A stretch of DNA of 64,000 nucleotides from Rugamonas apoptosis (GCF_014042355.1 NZ_JACEZU010000016.1:1-64000); one strand, 5' to 3'. Positions 24,899-34,668 are shown, counted from the stretch's first letter. Notes: generated by a model not told the origin, from the sequence alone. A program made the numbers and translations.

Positions 24899-27724
24899 TC
24901 AATTCGCGGCCGGCGCCGTTTGCGGCGGCGGCACAATCGAGCCCGGCACGACGAAGGCGCCGAACTCGCGGATCATGTTGTTTACAAAGGGATCGTTGGC
25001 GACGGTTTCCTCGGCGGCGCGCTGGCACGCCTCGCGGAAGGCCTGCGCTTCCGCGCTGGCCGTGTACCAGGCCGGACCCAGTTCCGCGTCCACGCGTACG
25101 GCACGCCCGAAGCGTTCCGTCAACGCCACCGTCAGTTTTTCCACGTTGCCGGGCGTGCGCCAGGTTTCAATCGGCACTTTCAGCTTGAACACGGCGGCGT
25201 TGCCATCGATGGTGCAGCTGATCAGTTCGGCTTGCATGGCCAGTTGTTGGGCCACACCGCGCAATGGCAAGGCGGCCGCCACGGCCGGCCAGTTGCCGTC
25301 CCAGTTCAGTTCCGGCACCGGCGTGATCACGTAGGCATAAGGCGCCTTGGCGGGCTGCGGCGCGGGACGGGCCGACGGCGCCGCCTGCTGCTGCTGGCCG
25401 CCGGGGCCGCTTGGTGCGCTGGCTGCGGCCATCTCACCGGCATCGGCCGGCCCATTCATGGCCACGGCCGTATCGTCGGAAAACTCCGTTACCCAGGGTG
25501 GCAGGTCGTCCTCAGGATCGGCCTGCTTGGCGGCTGGCGGCGCGTATTGTTGCGGTGCCGGCTGCGCGTATGGTTGCTGCGGACGCGGTGCAGCCTGTTG
25601 CGGCGCGATCTGACGTACTGGCGCTTCCAGTACGGCCGTGTTGCCATCGGCGGCCATGGATGGCGGCATGTCTTCCCACGGCGCCGGGCCGCGCGTGGCG
25701 GCAGGCGTGGTGGCTGCAGGCGTCGCTGCCGCCTGCGGCGTCATCGCCGTGGCTGACGCGGCCGCCCCGATCGAAGCGTAAGGTGCGGGCGACGCGGCGG
25801 CCGACGATGCGGTCGATGAATAAGGGGCTGACGATGCCGCGGCTGATGGCACAGCTGGCAAATAAGACGCGGGCGCTGCCGGAGCCGACGGCGCAGAGGC
25901 GGCTGGCGCGAATGCGGACGGTGCGGATGCGGACGGTGCGCCAACAGTTGGTGCGGCCGATGCGGTTGCGGACGGCGCGGCAGCTACTGGCACGGCCGCG
26001 GGCGCTGCGGCCGGCGCCGCTGCAGCTGGAGCAGGCGCGCTGGCTGGTGGCAGCGGACGACCTCCGCCCGAGGCTGCCTTGGAGGCGGCGCGCGCCGCTT
26101 CCAGCGCCGCGTTGATGGCGGCGCGGGCCGGGCTGACAGGCCCGCTCGACGCGGCCGGCGCAGGCGCATGCGTGACGGCCTGCGGCATCGCGGCGGCCGG
26201 TGGCACAGCGGCGGGCTGCGGCACCGGCACGGCGGACGGCATGGCTGCGGGCGGCGCTGCCGCAAATGCGGTCGCGTCGCCTGCGCCCTGCTCCGTCCAC
26301 GCGGCGGCGGCCGGATGATCGGCCGATGGCGCAGGTGCGGCTTGCGGCGCGGTGGACGCTGGTGCGGCCTGCGGAGCGAATTGTTGTGCCGGCGCGGACG
26401 GCTGCGCCATTGGCGCGACCGCGTCGGCGCGGGCCATGGTGGCGTCGGCGCGCGCCATGGCGGCGGCAGCACCGGCCACGACGGCAGGCGGCGTCACGCT
26501 GGCATGGCTGGCGTTGACATGCGCGGCCGCGCGCGCGGCCGGTGCGGCGGCAGCACGGGCCGCGGCCACGGCGGCCGGACGCGACATGGCCGGCGCGGCG
26601 GCGGGCACACCTTCGGCGCCGCCTACGCCGGGCCGAAAGGCCAGCATGCGCAGCAGCGTCATCGAGAAGCCCGCGTATTCATCGGGCGCCAGGCCCAGTT
26701 CATTACGGCCGTGGACAGCGATCTGGTAATACAACTGCACTTCTTCCGCGTCGAAGGCGGCGGCCAGGCGGGTAATGTCGGCATACTCGGGCAAATCCGA
26801 CGGCAACGCGGCCGGCACCGTTTGCGCCAGCGCGATCCGGTGCAGCAAGGTGCCCAGGTCCTGCAAGGCGCCGTTGTAGGACAGGCTGCGGGTAGCCATT
26901 TCATCGGCCACGGCCAACAGGTCGGCGCCATCCTGGTTGGCCAGCGCGTCGAGCAGGCGCACCAGGTAGGATTGGTCGAGCGCGCCCAGCATGCCTTGCA
27001 CGGCGTCCAGCGTCACTTCGCCGGCCGCGTAGGCGATGGCTTGATCCGTCAGCGACAGCGCGTCGCGCATGGAACCGTGGGCGCCCTGCGCCAGCAGACG
27101 CAAGGCCGGCTGTTCAAAGCTGATACCTTCCTGGCCGAGGATATTGTCCAGGTGGCTGATGATGTGGCCGGGCGGCATCTGCTTGAGGTTGAACTGCAGG
27201 CAGCGCGACAGCACCGTCACGGGAATTTTTTGCGGGTCGGTGGTGGCCAGGATGAACTTGACGTGCTCGGGCGGTTCCTCCAGCGTCTTCAGCATCGAGT
27301 TGAAGGCGTGGTTGGTCAGCATGTGCACCTCGTCGATCATGTAGACCTTGAAGCGGGCATTGGACGGCGCGTACACGGCCTGCTCCAGCAACTGCGCCAT
27401 CTCATCGACGCCACGGTTGGATGCCGCATCCATCTCTATATAGTCAACGAAGCGGCCGGCGTCGATCGCGGTGCACGCCTCGCACACGCCGCACGGGGTG
27501 GCGGTGATGCCGCCGTTGCCGTCCGGGCCGATGCAATTGAGCGATTTGGCCAGGATGCGCGACAGCGTGGTCTTGCCCACGCCACGGGTGCCGGTGAACA
27601 GATACGCATGGTGCAGGCGGCCGCTGTGCAGCGCATGCGTGAGCGCGCGCACGACGTGCTCCTGGCCGACGAGCGTTTCGAAGTTCCGGGGGCGGTATTT
27701 ACGGGCGAGGACTTGATAGGACAT
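24899..27724 (-). CDS. dnaX: DNA polymerase III gamma/tau subunit
   Basis: A 941-residue clamp-loader ATPase. The N-terminal AAA+ part (1-370) has Walker A GTRGVGKTTLSR, the zinc cysteines around CGVCEAC, Walker B DEVHML and the SRC motif in VTVLSRCLQF. Residues about 375-790 are an exceptionally long Ala/Pro-rich linker. A conserved tau C-terminal domain follows (about 790-935). The protein is some 300 residues longer than in E. coli, almost all of it linker. No A-rich slippery heptamer was noticed for gamma production, but the region was not checked exhaustively. First gene of the dnaX-ybaB-yciI-recR operon. Confidence 0.96.
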   Translation of the reverse strand: MSYQVLARKYRPRNFETLVGQEHVVRALTHALHSGRLHHAYLFTGTRGVGKTTLSRILAKSLNCIGPDGNGGITATPCGVCEACTAIDAGRFVDYIEMDAASNRGVDEMAQLLEQAVYAPSNARFKVYMIDEVHMLTNHAFNSMLKTLEEPPEHVKFILATTDPQKIPVTVLSRCLQFNLKQMPPGHIISHLDNILGQEGISFEQPALRLLAQGAHGSMRDALSLTDQAIAYAAGEVTLDAVQGMLGALDQSYLVRLLDALANQDGADLLAVADEMATRSLSYNGALQDLGTLLHRIALAQTVPAALPSDLPEYADITRLAAAFDAEEVQLYYQIAVHGRNELGLAPDEYAGFSMTLLRMLAFRPGVGGAEGVPAAAPAMSRPAAVAAARAAAAPAARAAAHVNASHASVTPPAVVAGAAAAMARADATMARADAVAPMAQPSAPAQQFAPQAAPASTAPQAAPAPSADHPAAAAWTEQGAGDATAFAAAPPAAMPSAVPVPQPAAVPPAAAMPQAVTHAPAPAASSGPVSPARAAINAALEAARAASKAASGGGRPLPPASAPAPAAAAPAAAPAAVPVAAAPSATASAAPTVGAPSASAPSAFAPAASAPSAPAAPASYLPAVPSAAASSAPYSSTASSAAASPAPYASIGAAASATAMTPQAAATPAATTPAATRGPAPWEDMPPSMAADGNTAVLEAPVRQIAPQQAAPRPQQPYAQPAPQQYAPPAAKQADPEDDLPPWVTEFSDDTAVAMNGPADAGEMAAASAPSGPGGQQQQAAPSARPAPQPAKAPYAYVITPVPELNWDGNWPAVAAALPLRGVAQQLAMQAELISCTIDGNAAVFKLKVPIETWRTPGNVEKLTVALTERFGRAVRVDAELGPAWYTASAEAQAFREACQRAAEETVANDPFVNNMIREFGAFVVPGSIVPPPQTAPAAN

Positions 27725-27945
27725 GCTGGAATTTTACCGTAGATAGCTGGGGTGCGGGCGGTCCGGCGCCGCCTGCACGCCGGGAACATGCGCCGCGTCA
27801 GCGGGCGCACCAAAGGGGCAATTGTAACAAGCCGCTACCGGCTTGGCTAACAGCTTGGTTCACGGCCCGGGCCAGGGCGGTCATTTATTTTGACACGATG
27901 ACGGCGCGCCGGCCTGCGCGGCCCGTCTACGGTGGCGACGGACGC

Positions 27946-27971
27946 AAAAAAAGCTGCCGCAGCAGCTTTTT
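27946..27971 (-). terminator. Intrinsic terminator of the SRP RNA gene
   Basis: A GCTGC / GCAGC stem extended by A-T pairs gives seven T residues on the minus strand, 39 bases after the RNA. The symmetric tracts could also stop plus-strand transcription. Confidence 0.75.
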
Positions 27972-28009
27972 GATGACGCACATATCAATACAAATATGAA
28001 TACGAAGGA

Positions 28010-28105
28010 GGCGAGCCTGATCTGCGGCACTTATGGTGAACGGCCGTGGCTGCTTCGTTCCCGACCTGACCAGGTTAGCCATGCCACAATGCGCAGGGGC
28101 CCGCC
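28010..28105 (-). ncRNA. ffs: Signal recognition particle RNA (4.5S RNA)
   Basis: A 96-nt RNA that binds Ffh and targets ribosomes to the membrane. The universally conserved domain IV is visible: CCTGGTCAGGTCGGGAACGA, then AGCAGCCA, with the GGGAAC tetraloop region. The ends pair (GGCGGGCC with GGCTCGCC). A TATAAT lies at the right distance for transcription to start at 28105. Confidence 0.93.
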
Positions 28106-28112
28106 AGCCGCC

Positions 28113-28118
28113 ATTATA
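28113..28118 (-). promoter_or_regulatory. -10 element of the SRP RNA promoter
   Basis: A perfect TATAAT on the minus strand is followed by a GC-rich seven-base discriminator (GGCGGCT) before +1, typical of growth-rate-controlled stable RNA promoters. The -35 is not clear. Confidence 0.6.
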
Positions 28119-28164
28119 CCCGACCCATCGCCCTCGTGGGAAGGGATGGCTGACAGGCCCGAAA

Positions 28165-29649
28165 TTACAGCCCCAACTGCTGCCAGATGTCATCCACCCG
28201 CGCCTTCACGGCCGGCGTCATGGTGATGGTGGTGCCCCATTCGCGGCTGGTCTCGCCTGGCCACTTGTTGGTGGCGTCAATCCCCATCTTGCTGCCCAGG
28301 CCACTCACGGGGGAAGCGAAATCCAGGTAATCGATGGGCGTGTTATCGACCAGCGTGGTATCGCGCGTAGGATCGACGCGGGTGGTGATGGCCCAGATCA
28401 CTTCCTTCCAGTCGCGGATATCGACATCCTCGTCCACCACCACGATGAACTTGGTATACATGAACTGGCGCAGGAAACTCCACACACCGAACATCACGCG
28501 TTTGGCGTGGCCCGCGTACTGTTTCTTGATCTGCACCACGGCCATGCGATAGCTGCAGCCTTCCGGCGGCAGATAGAAGTCCGTGATTTCCGTGAACTGC
28601 TTTTGCAGCAACGGCACGAACACTTCATTCAACGCCAGGCCCAGCACAGCCGGCTCATCAGGCGGCTTGCCCGTGTAGGTCGAGTGATAGATGGGATCAC
28701 GGCGCATGGTGATGCGGTCGATCGTGAACACGGGGAAGGAATCCTGCTCATTGTAATAGCCGGTGTGGTCGCCATACGGCCCTTCCAGCGCGTGTTCGTA
28801 GCCGGACGGATGGTTCTCATCCGGATAGATATGGCCTTCCAGCACGATCTCGGCCGACGCCGGCACGCGCAACTCGCTGCCGATGGCTTTCACCAGCGCC
28901 GTGCGGCTGCCGCGCAGCAGGCCCGCGAATTGATATTCCGACAAGCTGTCTGGCACGGGCGTGACGGCGCCCAGGATGGTGGCCGGGTCGGCGCCCAGCG
29001 CCACGCACACGGGATAGGGCTTGCCCTTGCTCTGGATGGCGTGCTCGCGGAAGTCCAGCGCCCCGCCCCGGTGCGCCAGCCAGCGCATGATGACCTTGTT
29101 CGGCCCCAGCACCTGCTGGCGATAGATGCCCAGGTTCTGGCGCTTCTTATTAGGCCCCTTGGTGATCACCAGCCCCCATGTGATGAGCGGCGCCACATCG
29201 CCGGGCCAGCAGTGCTGGATCGGCAGGCGACTCAAGTCCACGTCGGCGCCCTCCCAAACGATCTCCTGGCACGGCGCGCCCCGCATTTCCTTGGGCGACA
29301 TATCCCACACGGCCTTGACCAGCGAGCCCAGGCCCAGCAGATCCTTGAAATCGCGCGGCGGTTCCGGCTCCTTCAGGCGCGCCAGCACGTGGCCGATCTT
29401 GCGCAACTCACTGATATCCTCCGCGCCCATGCCCAGCGCCACGCGGCGCGTGGTACCGAACAGATTGGCCAGCACCGGCATGCTGTGGCCGGTCGGATTC
29501 TGGAACAGCAAGGCCGGTCCGCCGGCCCGCAAAGTGCGGTCGCACACCTCCGTCATCTCCAACATCGGCGAAACGGGTACGGAAACAGGCCTAAGTTCGC
29601 CTATTTGTTGAAGCTGAGAAATAAAATCTCGTAGATCCGAATATTTCAT
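28165..29649 (-). CDS. ubiD: UbiD-family 3-octaprenyl-4-hydroxybenzoate decarboxylase
   Basis: A 494-residue prenylated-FMN-dependent decarboxylase of ubiquinone biosynthesis. It starts [20 protein letters not shown]. Family features include [27 protein letters not shown] and the acidic active-site region [20 protein letters not shown]. Length matches E. coli UbiD (497). The UbiX flavin prenyltransferase it needs is not in the window. It is transcribed toward the SRP RNA gene. Confidence 0.96.
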   Translation of the reverse strand: MKYSDLRDFISQLQQIGELRPVSVPVSPMLEMTEVCDRTLRAGGPALLFQNPTGHSMPVLANLFGTTRRVALGMGAEDISELRKIGHVLARLKEPEPPRDFKDLLGLGSLVKAVWDMSPKEMRGAPCQEIVWEGADVDLSRLPIQHCWPGDVAPLITWGLVITKGPNKKRQNLGIYRQQVLGPNKVIMRWLAHRGGALDFREHAIQSKGKPYPVCVALGADPATILGAVTPVPDSLSEYQFAGLLRGSRTALVKAIGSELRVPASAEIVLEGHIYPDENHPSGYEHALEGPYGDHTGYYNEQDSFPVFTIDRITMRRDPIYHSTYTGKPPDEPAVLGLALNEVFVPLLQKQFTEITDFYLPPEGCSYRMAVVQIKKQYAGHAKRVMFGVWSFLRQFMYTKFIVVVDEDVDIRDWKEVIWAITTRVDPTRDTTLVDNTPIDYLDFASPVSGLGSKMGIDATNKWPGETSREWGTTITMTPAVKARVDDIWQQLGL

Positions 29650-30122
29650 GTTTTTTTAATTTTTTTTGACAGTGAACCACATTGCTCAAAAATCCAGGAC
29701 AAGTGATTGATTTTATTGGTTTTCCGCGTAATGCAAGCAAAAAAGTAAGATTTATAAGTTATAAGAGAAAAGTTCTTTAGTATTGACGTGATATAAAACG
29801 CCTTCTACAATTTGCCCTACTTGATGAGGACACGGCCCCTTGGCCCTTTTTAGTTGTCACTCAATCATTCACGGAGTCGGGGCTCCACATGACATTTTAA
29901 GGAGTGTTTTCAAAAGGCGTCTGCCTTACCCCCGAAAAAAGTTGTATTGCCACTGATCGAATACCACAGGGAAAGATCAGCTCAAGCAAGCAATGACGGC
30001 GTCCAACGCGCGCTCCCAGCGGCGACGGACGAAGGCTATTTCTGATGCACGGCATTGGCGACCCTATGGCTGCGTTCAACGCGGCGGGGGAGCGCTCGTT
30101 ACGGACATTTCAGGGGAATTCT
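29650..30122. other. AT-rich 473-base intergenic region and long leader of the transglycosylase
   Basis: The first 150 bases are strongly A+T-rich (poly-T near 29652-29668). Downstream of the promoter at 29783-29811 lies a leader of about 300 bases with several short potential hairpins (for example around 29834-29847, GGCCCCTTGGCC before CTTTTT). No family RNA was recognised and no ORF with a convincing ribosome-binding site was seen. Confidence 0.5.
29783..29811 (+). promoter_or_regulatory. Sigma-70 promoter of the lytic transglycosylase
   Basis: TTGACG and TACAAT are spaced exactly 17 bases, predicting +1 near 29818 and a leader of about 305 bases. Confidence 0.65.
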
Positions 30123-31019
30123 ATGACTAATCGTTTTACCGAGGCAACAAAGCTTGCCCAACAACTGGCCAGCCAGCCAGCCGCGTGGTTCGCCACGACG
30201 CGCGTATCGGCCCGTGGTGTGCTCACGACCGCACAACACACTTTGACTGTATTGGGTATTTCGGCCCTGGTGGTCGTCGCTGTACTGTTCGCACGTCCTG
30301 AACTGGCCAAACAACTGAGCCAGAGCTTCCTGCAAGAACCGGCCGTCGAAGTGGCCGCCGTGGTCGCCCCACCGCTGTCGGAACTGATGGAAGCGCCCGC
30401 CGCCACGCCCGTGGTCAACAACGCGCCGCTGACGGCCGAGGAAAAGGCCCTGCTGGGCACGAAGAAGCAACAACAATGGGTGACCTCTTGGTTGTCCAAG
30501 CGCTACCGCGTGGCCGGCGACGCCGCCAACATGCTGGTATCGACAGCTTATTTGACGGCCCGTGAGATCAAGCTGGACCCGCTGCTGATCCTGGCCGTGA
30601 TGGCCATCGAATCGGGCCTGAACCCGTTCGCGGAAAGCCCGGTCGGCGCGCAAGGCCTGATGCAGGTGATGTCGAAAGTGCATCACGACAAATTCCAGGA
30701 AATGGGCGGCGTGCAAGCGGCGCTCAATCCGGTGGCCAACATCCGCGTCGGCTCGCTGATCCTGAAGGATTACGTGACCCGTGGCGGCTCCGTGGAAGCG
30801 GGCCTGAAGACCTACGTGGGCGCCGCCGCCTTCGAAACGGACGACGGCTACGGTTCGCGCGTGCTGGCCGAGTACAACCGCCTGAAGCAGGTTTCGGCCG
30901 GCAAGAAAGTGCCGACCATCACCCCAATGATGGCCGCCGCCCCTGCGGTCCAGAAAGACCCGGCCGTGGCCAGCAACGACAAGCTCGGCAAGGCCGACAC
31001 GCAGATCGCCGGCCTGTAA
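30123..31019 (+). CDS. Membrane-anchored SLT-domain lytic transglycosylase
   Basis: A 298-residue protein with a transmembrane anchor at about 41-60 and a periplasmic SLT (Slt70-like) domain at about 130-255. The catalytic glutamate is E163 in AIESGLNPFAES, followed by the GAQGLMQVM motif. Such enzymes cleave peptidoglycan glycan strands to give 1,6-anhydro-MurNAc ends, for turnover or to open the wall for machines. The ATG at 30123 was chosen because AGGGGA precedes it; an in-frame ATG 26 codons upstream has poor context. A single gene ending in a strong terminator. Confidence 0.88.
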   Translation: MTNRFTEATKLAQQLASQPAAWFATTRVSARGVLTTAQHTLTVLGISALVVVAVLFARPELAKQLSQSFLQEPAVEVAAVVAPPLSELMEAPAATPVVNNAPLTAEEKALLGTKKQQQWVTSWLSKRYRVAGDAANMLVSTAYLTAREIKLDPLLILAVMAIESGLNPFAESPVGAQGLMQVMSKVHHDKFQEMGGVQAALNPVANIRVGSLILKDYVTRGGSVEAGLKTYVGAAAFETDDGYGSRVLAEYNRLKQVSAGKKVPTITPMMAAAPAVQKDPAVASNDKLGKADTQIAGL

Positions 31020-31045
31020 GCGCCCGCCCTGCCCTGCAGCATCCG

Positions 31046-31071
31046 AAGCCACCGTTCAGGTGGCTTTTTTT
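31046..31071 (+). terminator. Intrinsic terminator of the transglycosylase gene
   Basis: An 8-bp stem AAGCCACC / GGTGGCTT with a five-base loop leads into a run of T residues, 26 bases past the stop. Confidence 0.88.
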
Positions 31072-31152
31072 CGCCTGATAGAATGGGCGACGCATAGAAT
31101 TGGGGACGGCGACCATCCCTCATGATTAGTTTATTGCTATGATTGTATTTCT

Positions 31153-31932
31153 ATGAAAATTGTCCACATCACCAACTGGAACGAATTCGTATCATTGACG
31201 TCCGAATGCGACGGCTGGGCCTTTCGCGGCTTGCCTGACGCCGACTGGCAATTGAAGAGTTCGCTTTCGCGCTATCTGCAAAGTTTTGTGCCGGATACGG
31301 CATCGTGGCGCCAACGCGAAGAGCGCGCGCTGCGGATATTCCGGCGCAAGGCCCATATCTATCTACCCGACGCCGGCGTGCTGATCGACGATTTCCGTTG
31401 CCTGGCCCTGATGCAACACCATGGCGCCCCCACCCGCCTGCTGGATTTCACCAAGTCGCCGTTTGTCGCGGCCTTTTTCGCACTGTATCGGACCACCAAG
31501 AGCTCGGCGGTGTTCGCCCTCGATACACCGACGCTGTGGCGCGCCGCGCCATCGAATGATGTGAGCTTGCGGCGCGAATTAATCGACCCGCGCATCAATG
31601 GCAATTTTGAGCGCTACTTCGCCAGCAACGACAAGGACGTGATCTGGGTCGGTGAACCGGAGGAAATGGATCGCCGCTTGGTGGCACAGTCCGGCACCTT
31701 TGTGATGCCGGGCGTGCTCGACAAGCCACTGGACGACATCATCCAGCGCTACGAATCCGGTGGCGCGCTGATCAAGAAATTCATCCTGCCCCCGTCGATC
31801 CGGGAAGAAGCGATGCTGTCGCTGTACCGGATGAACATCACGCACGCGACGCTGTTCCCCGACCTTGACGGTTTGGCCCGTTCAATCGGCTATGAACTGG
31901 AGATCACCTGGCCGGGCAATAGAGCGTCCTGA
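31153..31932 (+). CDS. Stand-alone FRG-domain protein
   Basis: A 259-residue protein whose N-terminus contains the FRG motif that names the family (WAFRGLPDADW, residues 22-32). The block MQHHGAPTRLLDFTKSPFVA follows, the second conserved part of the domain. No signal peptide or membrane helix is present. FRG proteins are widespread and biochemically unexplained; they often occur in variable genomic regions near phage or defence genes. This one is isolated between a transglycosylase and a permease, in a patch of lower G+C. Complete by length. Confidence 0.85.
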   Translation: MKIVHITNWNEFVSLTSECDGWAFRGLPDADWQLKSSLSRYLQSFVPDTASWRQREERALRIFRRKAHIYLPDAGVLIDDFRCLALMQHHGAPTRLLDFTKSPFVAAFFALYRTTKSSAVFALDTPTLWRAAPSNDVSLRRELIDPRINGNFERYFASNDKDVIWVGEPEEMDRRLVAQSGTFVMPGVLDKPLDDIIQRYESGGALIKKFILPPSIREEAMLSLYRMNITHATLFPDLDGLARSIGYELEITWPGNRAS

Positions 31933-31971
31933 ATGCAGACGAGGACGTGGACGCCCTCTCGCTGATCCCCT

Positions 31972-32754
31972 TCAGGCCAACACCGTGTAGATGGTCTTGG
32001 CCGCCAGTCCCACCATGAACATCCCAAATATTTTCCGCAGCAGGGGCGTCGGCAGCAGTGTCGCCGCCTTGACCCCCAACTTGGACGCGACGATCGAGCA
32101 GACGCTCATGACCAGCAGCGCATACAGGTCGATATAACCCCAGCGCCAGTCATGTGGCGAGCCGGCGGTAATGCCGAAGCCGATGATGGCGCCCAGCGAG
32201 ATAGGCAAGATCACGCCGGTCGCGGTGCCGATGGCCTTGCGCAGCGACAGACCGACATGGCTCAGGTAGAACGTGATCACGGACGCCCCCCCCATGCCGG
32301 CCAAGGAATACGCTACGCCCGATAGCAAGCCCGCCAGGATATGAAAGCGCAGAAAGCGCGGTGACTCCGTTGTCGATTGTTCCTTCTGCATCAGCAATTT
32401 GGCGCCGAAGTACGCCAGCATCAGCGACAAACCCAGAGCAAGCCAGGCTCCCGGGATACGGGTGGCCAGCAACGCGCCGATGGTGGCCCCCACCCCGGCG
32501 GGGAAAAACAGCTTCTTCAGCCAGGGCAGATCAACGTTGTCCCGCTGCCAATGGCTGAGGAAGGAGGAGAGGCCGGTGAACGCCATCGTCGCCAACGAGG
32601 TGCCAAAGGCCAGCCGTATCGCTTCGGTGGCCTCCACGCCTCCACTCTTGTACATATAGATAAGCACCGGGATAACGATGGCACCGCCACCGATGCCAAA
32701 CATGCCAGCCAAGAAACCAGCCGCACTCCCTACTAAAATCAAATGAACTAGCAT
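31972..32754 (-). CDS. TauE/SafE-family permease
   Basis: A 260-residue inner-membrane protein with about eight hydrophobic helices. It has the two family half-motifs: GSAAGFLAGMFGIGGGAIVIPVL near the N-terminus and LAGLLSGVAYSLAGMGGASV in the middle. Members export or import sulfite, sulfoacetate, taurine-derived or other organic anions. It lies 61 bases downstream of the L-aspartate oxidase gene on the same strand and may be co-transcribed, but no sulfur genes are near. Substrate unknown. Confidence 0.88.
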   Translation of the reverse strand: MLVHLILVGSAAGFLAGMFGIGGGAIVIPVLIYMYKSGGVEATEAIRLAFGTSLATMAFTGLSSFLSHWQRDNVDLPWLKKLFFPAGVGATIGALLATRIPGAWLALGLSLMLAYFGAKLLMQKEQSTTESPRFLRFHILAGLLSGVAYSLAGMGGASVITFYLSHVGLSLRKAIGTATGVILPISLGAIIGFGITAGSPHDWRWGYIDLYALLVMSVCSIVASKLGVKAATLLPTPLLRKIFGMFMVGLAAKTIYTVLA

Positions 32755-32815
32755 CTAAACTTTCGCCTCCAATAATAATCAGACCTCCGGGCCGGCGCGT
32801 CGCGCCAGCACGACT

Positions 32816-34393
32816 TCAGGCCGGGATGAATTCTTCGGCCTGGATGCCGCTGCGCCGGGAGGGATGCCAACATTTCTTGTAGACGCCATTGACGATGGTG
32901 GGGAGGGGCAGTGTCCTGGCACGGTAATCCGTATTAAAGTGCCCGCCACGCGATTCTTTACGCAGCGAAGCGCTATGCAGTATCAGGTAGGCGGCGTCGT
33001 GGATATTCTGGGCGCGCAAGGCTTGTCCGTAGGGCAGCAGACTCGGTGCCAACTGCATGGTTTCCAGCTGGCGCAGGCCGGCTGCGATGCCATCGCGACT
33101 GCGGACGATGCCGGCATGATCCCACAGCGTTGCGCGCAGGGCTGGCAGCATTGACAACGACAAACGCGTTTCTATGACGGCCGGCAAGCGGATCGAGGCT
33201 TGCTTACTGTCCGTCACGATGGCGCCGGAGAGCGCCTCGGCGCAGGCCTTGCCCATCACCACGCATTCAAGCAGAGAATTGCTGGCAAGGCGATTGGCGC
33301 CATGCAGGCCACAGTTGGCCACCTCCCCAATAGCGAACAGACCGGCAACGCTGGTTTGCCCATGCAGATCGGCCGCGATGCCGCCACAGGTGTAATGGGC
33401 GGCCGGCGACACCGGCACTCGGGTGCTCGACATGTCACGCTGGTAGCGCCGCGTCAACTCCACTAGATTGGGGAAGTGATGCTCGACAAACTGCCTTCCC
33501 TTATAAGAGATGTCGAGCCAGACATAAGGCGATTGGTGCGCAGCCATTTCCGAATAGATGGCGCGCGCGACGATGTCGCGCGGCGCCAACTCTTCCTGGG
33601 ACGAATATTTCGCCATGAAGCGCTCATTGGCGATATTGTATAAATGCCCGCCTTCGCCACGCACCGCTTCGGTGATCAGGCTGACGACTTGCTGGTCGAC
33701 CTGAAACGCGGTTGGATGGAACTGCACGAATTCCAGGTTTTCCACCGTCGCGCCGGCACGCCAGGCCATAGCGATCGCTTCGCCTTTGCTGGCGTGCGGA
33801 TTCGTCGCATAGGGATACAAGCCGGTGATGCCGCCGGCAGCCAACACCACGTTCGATGCGTTGAATACGGCGACGTCGCCGTCCGAGAGGCTTTGCGCAA
33901 TCAGCCCCGTGACACGGTCACCGTCCGAAATCAGTTCCACCGCCTCATATTGACGGATCCAGGTCACATTGGGCAGCAAGGCCACTTTGGCCTGCAGTGT
34001 CTGCATGATGCCCCGTCCCGTCATGTCATCGACGTGGGCCACCCGACGTTCCGAATGGCCGCCTTCGCGCGTTAAATGTATATCGTTGTTTTCACGGGTA
34101 AAGGGCACCCCCATATCGATGAGCCATTGCAGAACGGAGGTACCCGCGCTAACGATGTCACGCACGACTTGTTCGTTGCACAGTCCATCGCCGGCGGCGA
34201 GCGTGTCCTTGACGTGTTTGTCGAAATCATCCTCTTCTGAGAAGACCGCCGATATGCCGCCCTGCGCCCAATAACTGGACGGCTCGTCGAATTTATTACG
34301 TGAGATAACACCGACTTTAATACTGACGGGAATATTCAATAATAATGTTAATGCAGCCAGTCCCTCGCCAACCACCAATAGATCAAATTTCAT
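32816..34393 (-). CDS. nadB: L-aspartate oxidase
   Basis: A 525-residue FAD enzyme of the NadB family, which oxidises L-aspartate to iminoaspartate for NAD synthesis. Signatures are SSYWAQGGISAVF, the HTREGGHSERR-type segment (LTREGGHSERRVAH), NLEFVQFHPTAF, TEAVRGEGGHLYN and GLHGANRLASNSLLECVV. The N-terminal FAD loop is GEGLAA, slightly unlike the usual GSGxAG. No nadA or nadC accompanies it. The gene and its upstream region have clearly lower G+C than the surroundings, suggesting acquisition or relaxed composition. It may supplement a chromosomal NAD pathway elsewhere. Confidence 0.87.
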   Translation of the reverse strand: MKFDLLVVGEGLAALTLLLNIPVSIKVGVISRNKFDEPSSYWAQGGISAVFSEEDDFDKHVKDTLAAGDGLCNEQVVRDIVSAGTSVLQWLIDMGVPFTRENNDIHLTREGGHSERRVAHVDDMTGRGIMQTLQAKVALLPNVTWIRQYEAVELISDGDRVTGLIAQSLSDGDVAVFNASNVVLAAGGITGLYPYATNPHASKGEAIAMAWRAGATVENLEFVQFHPTAFQVDQQVVSLITEAVRGEGGHLYNIANERFMAKYSSQEELAPRDIVARAIYSEMAAHQSPYVWLDISYKGRQFVEHHFPNLVELTRRYQRDMSSTRVPVSPAAHYTCGGIAADLHGQTSVAGLFAIGEVANCGLHGANRLASNSLLECVVMGKACAEALSGAIVTDSKQASIRLPAVIETRLSLSMLPALRATLWDHAGIVRSRDGIAAGLRQLETMQLAPSLLPYGQALRAQNIHDAAYLILHSASLRKESRGGHFNTDYRARTLPLPTIVNGVYKKCWHPSRRSGIQAEEFIPA

Positions 34394-34668
34394 TTTCTCG
34401 CCTATTTTTAAAATTATCTAACCGTAAAAAAGCTGCTTCGCTACCATGCTGCCAGCCTGGATCCGCAGTAAAATCAAAATAGCAAGGCGCATGCCTGCGC
34501 GAAAATGAATCATAATTTTCTTTTAAGTACTTGTTTATATTGTAATTTTATTTTAACAATATTTCTTTTTTATAAAAATTAGACCAATAAGTTGGACGAT
34601 TATTTAGGTTGCAGTCTTAGATATTGGAAGCGCCCTCCCCGCACCGTCTTAGCGTGGGGCGGCCCATG
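34394..34668. other. Very AT-rich intergenic region upstream of nadB
   Basis: About 275 bases. The part 34500-34610 is dominated by A and T, with an ATTGTAATTTTATTTTAACAAT-like inverted repeat around 34538-34561. No ORF or RNA gene is recognised. It probably holds the nadB promoter; several AT-rich hexamers are possible and none stands out. Confidence 0.45.

Noticed and set aside
29824-29853. Nine-codon leader peptide ORF in the transglycosylase leader
   Set aside because: No ribosome-binding site and no informative codon run; likely chance.
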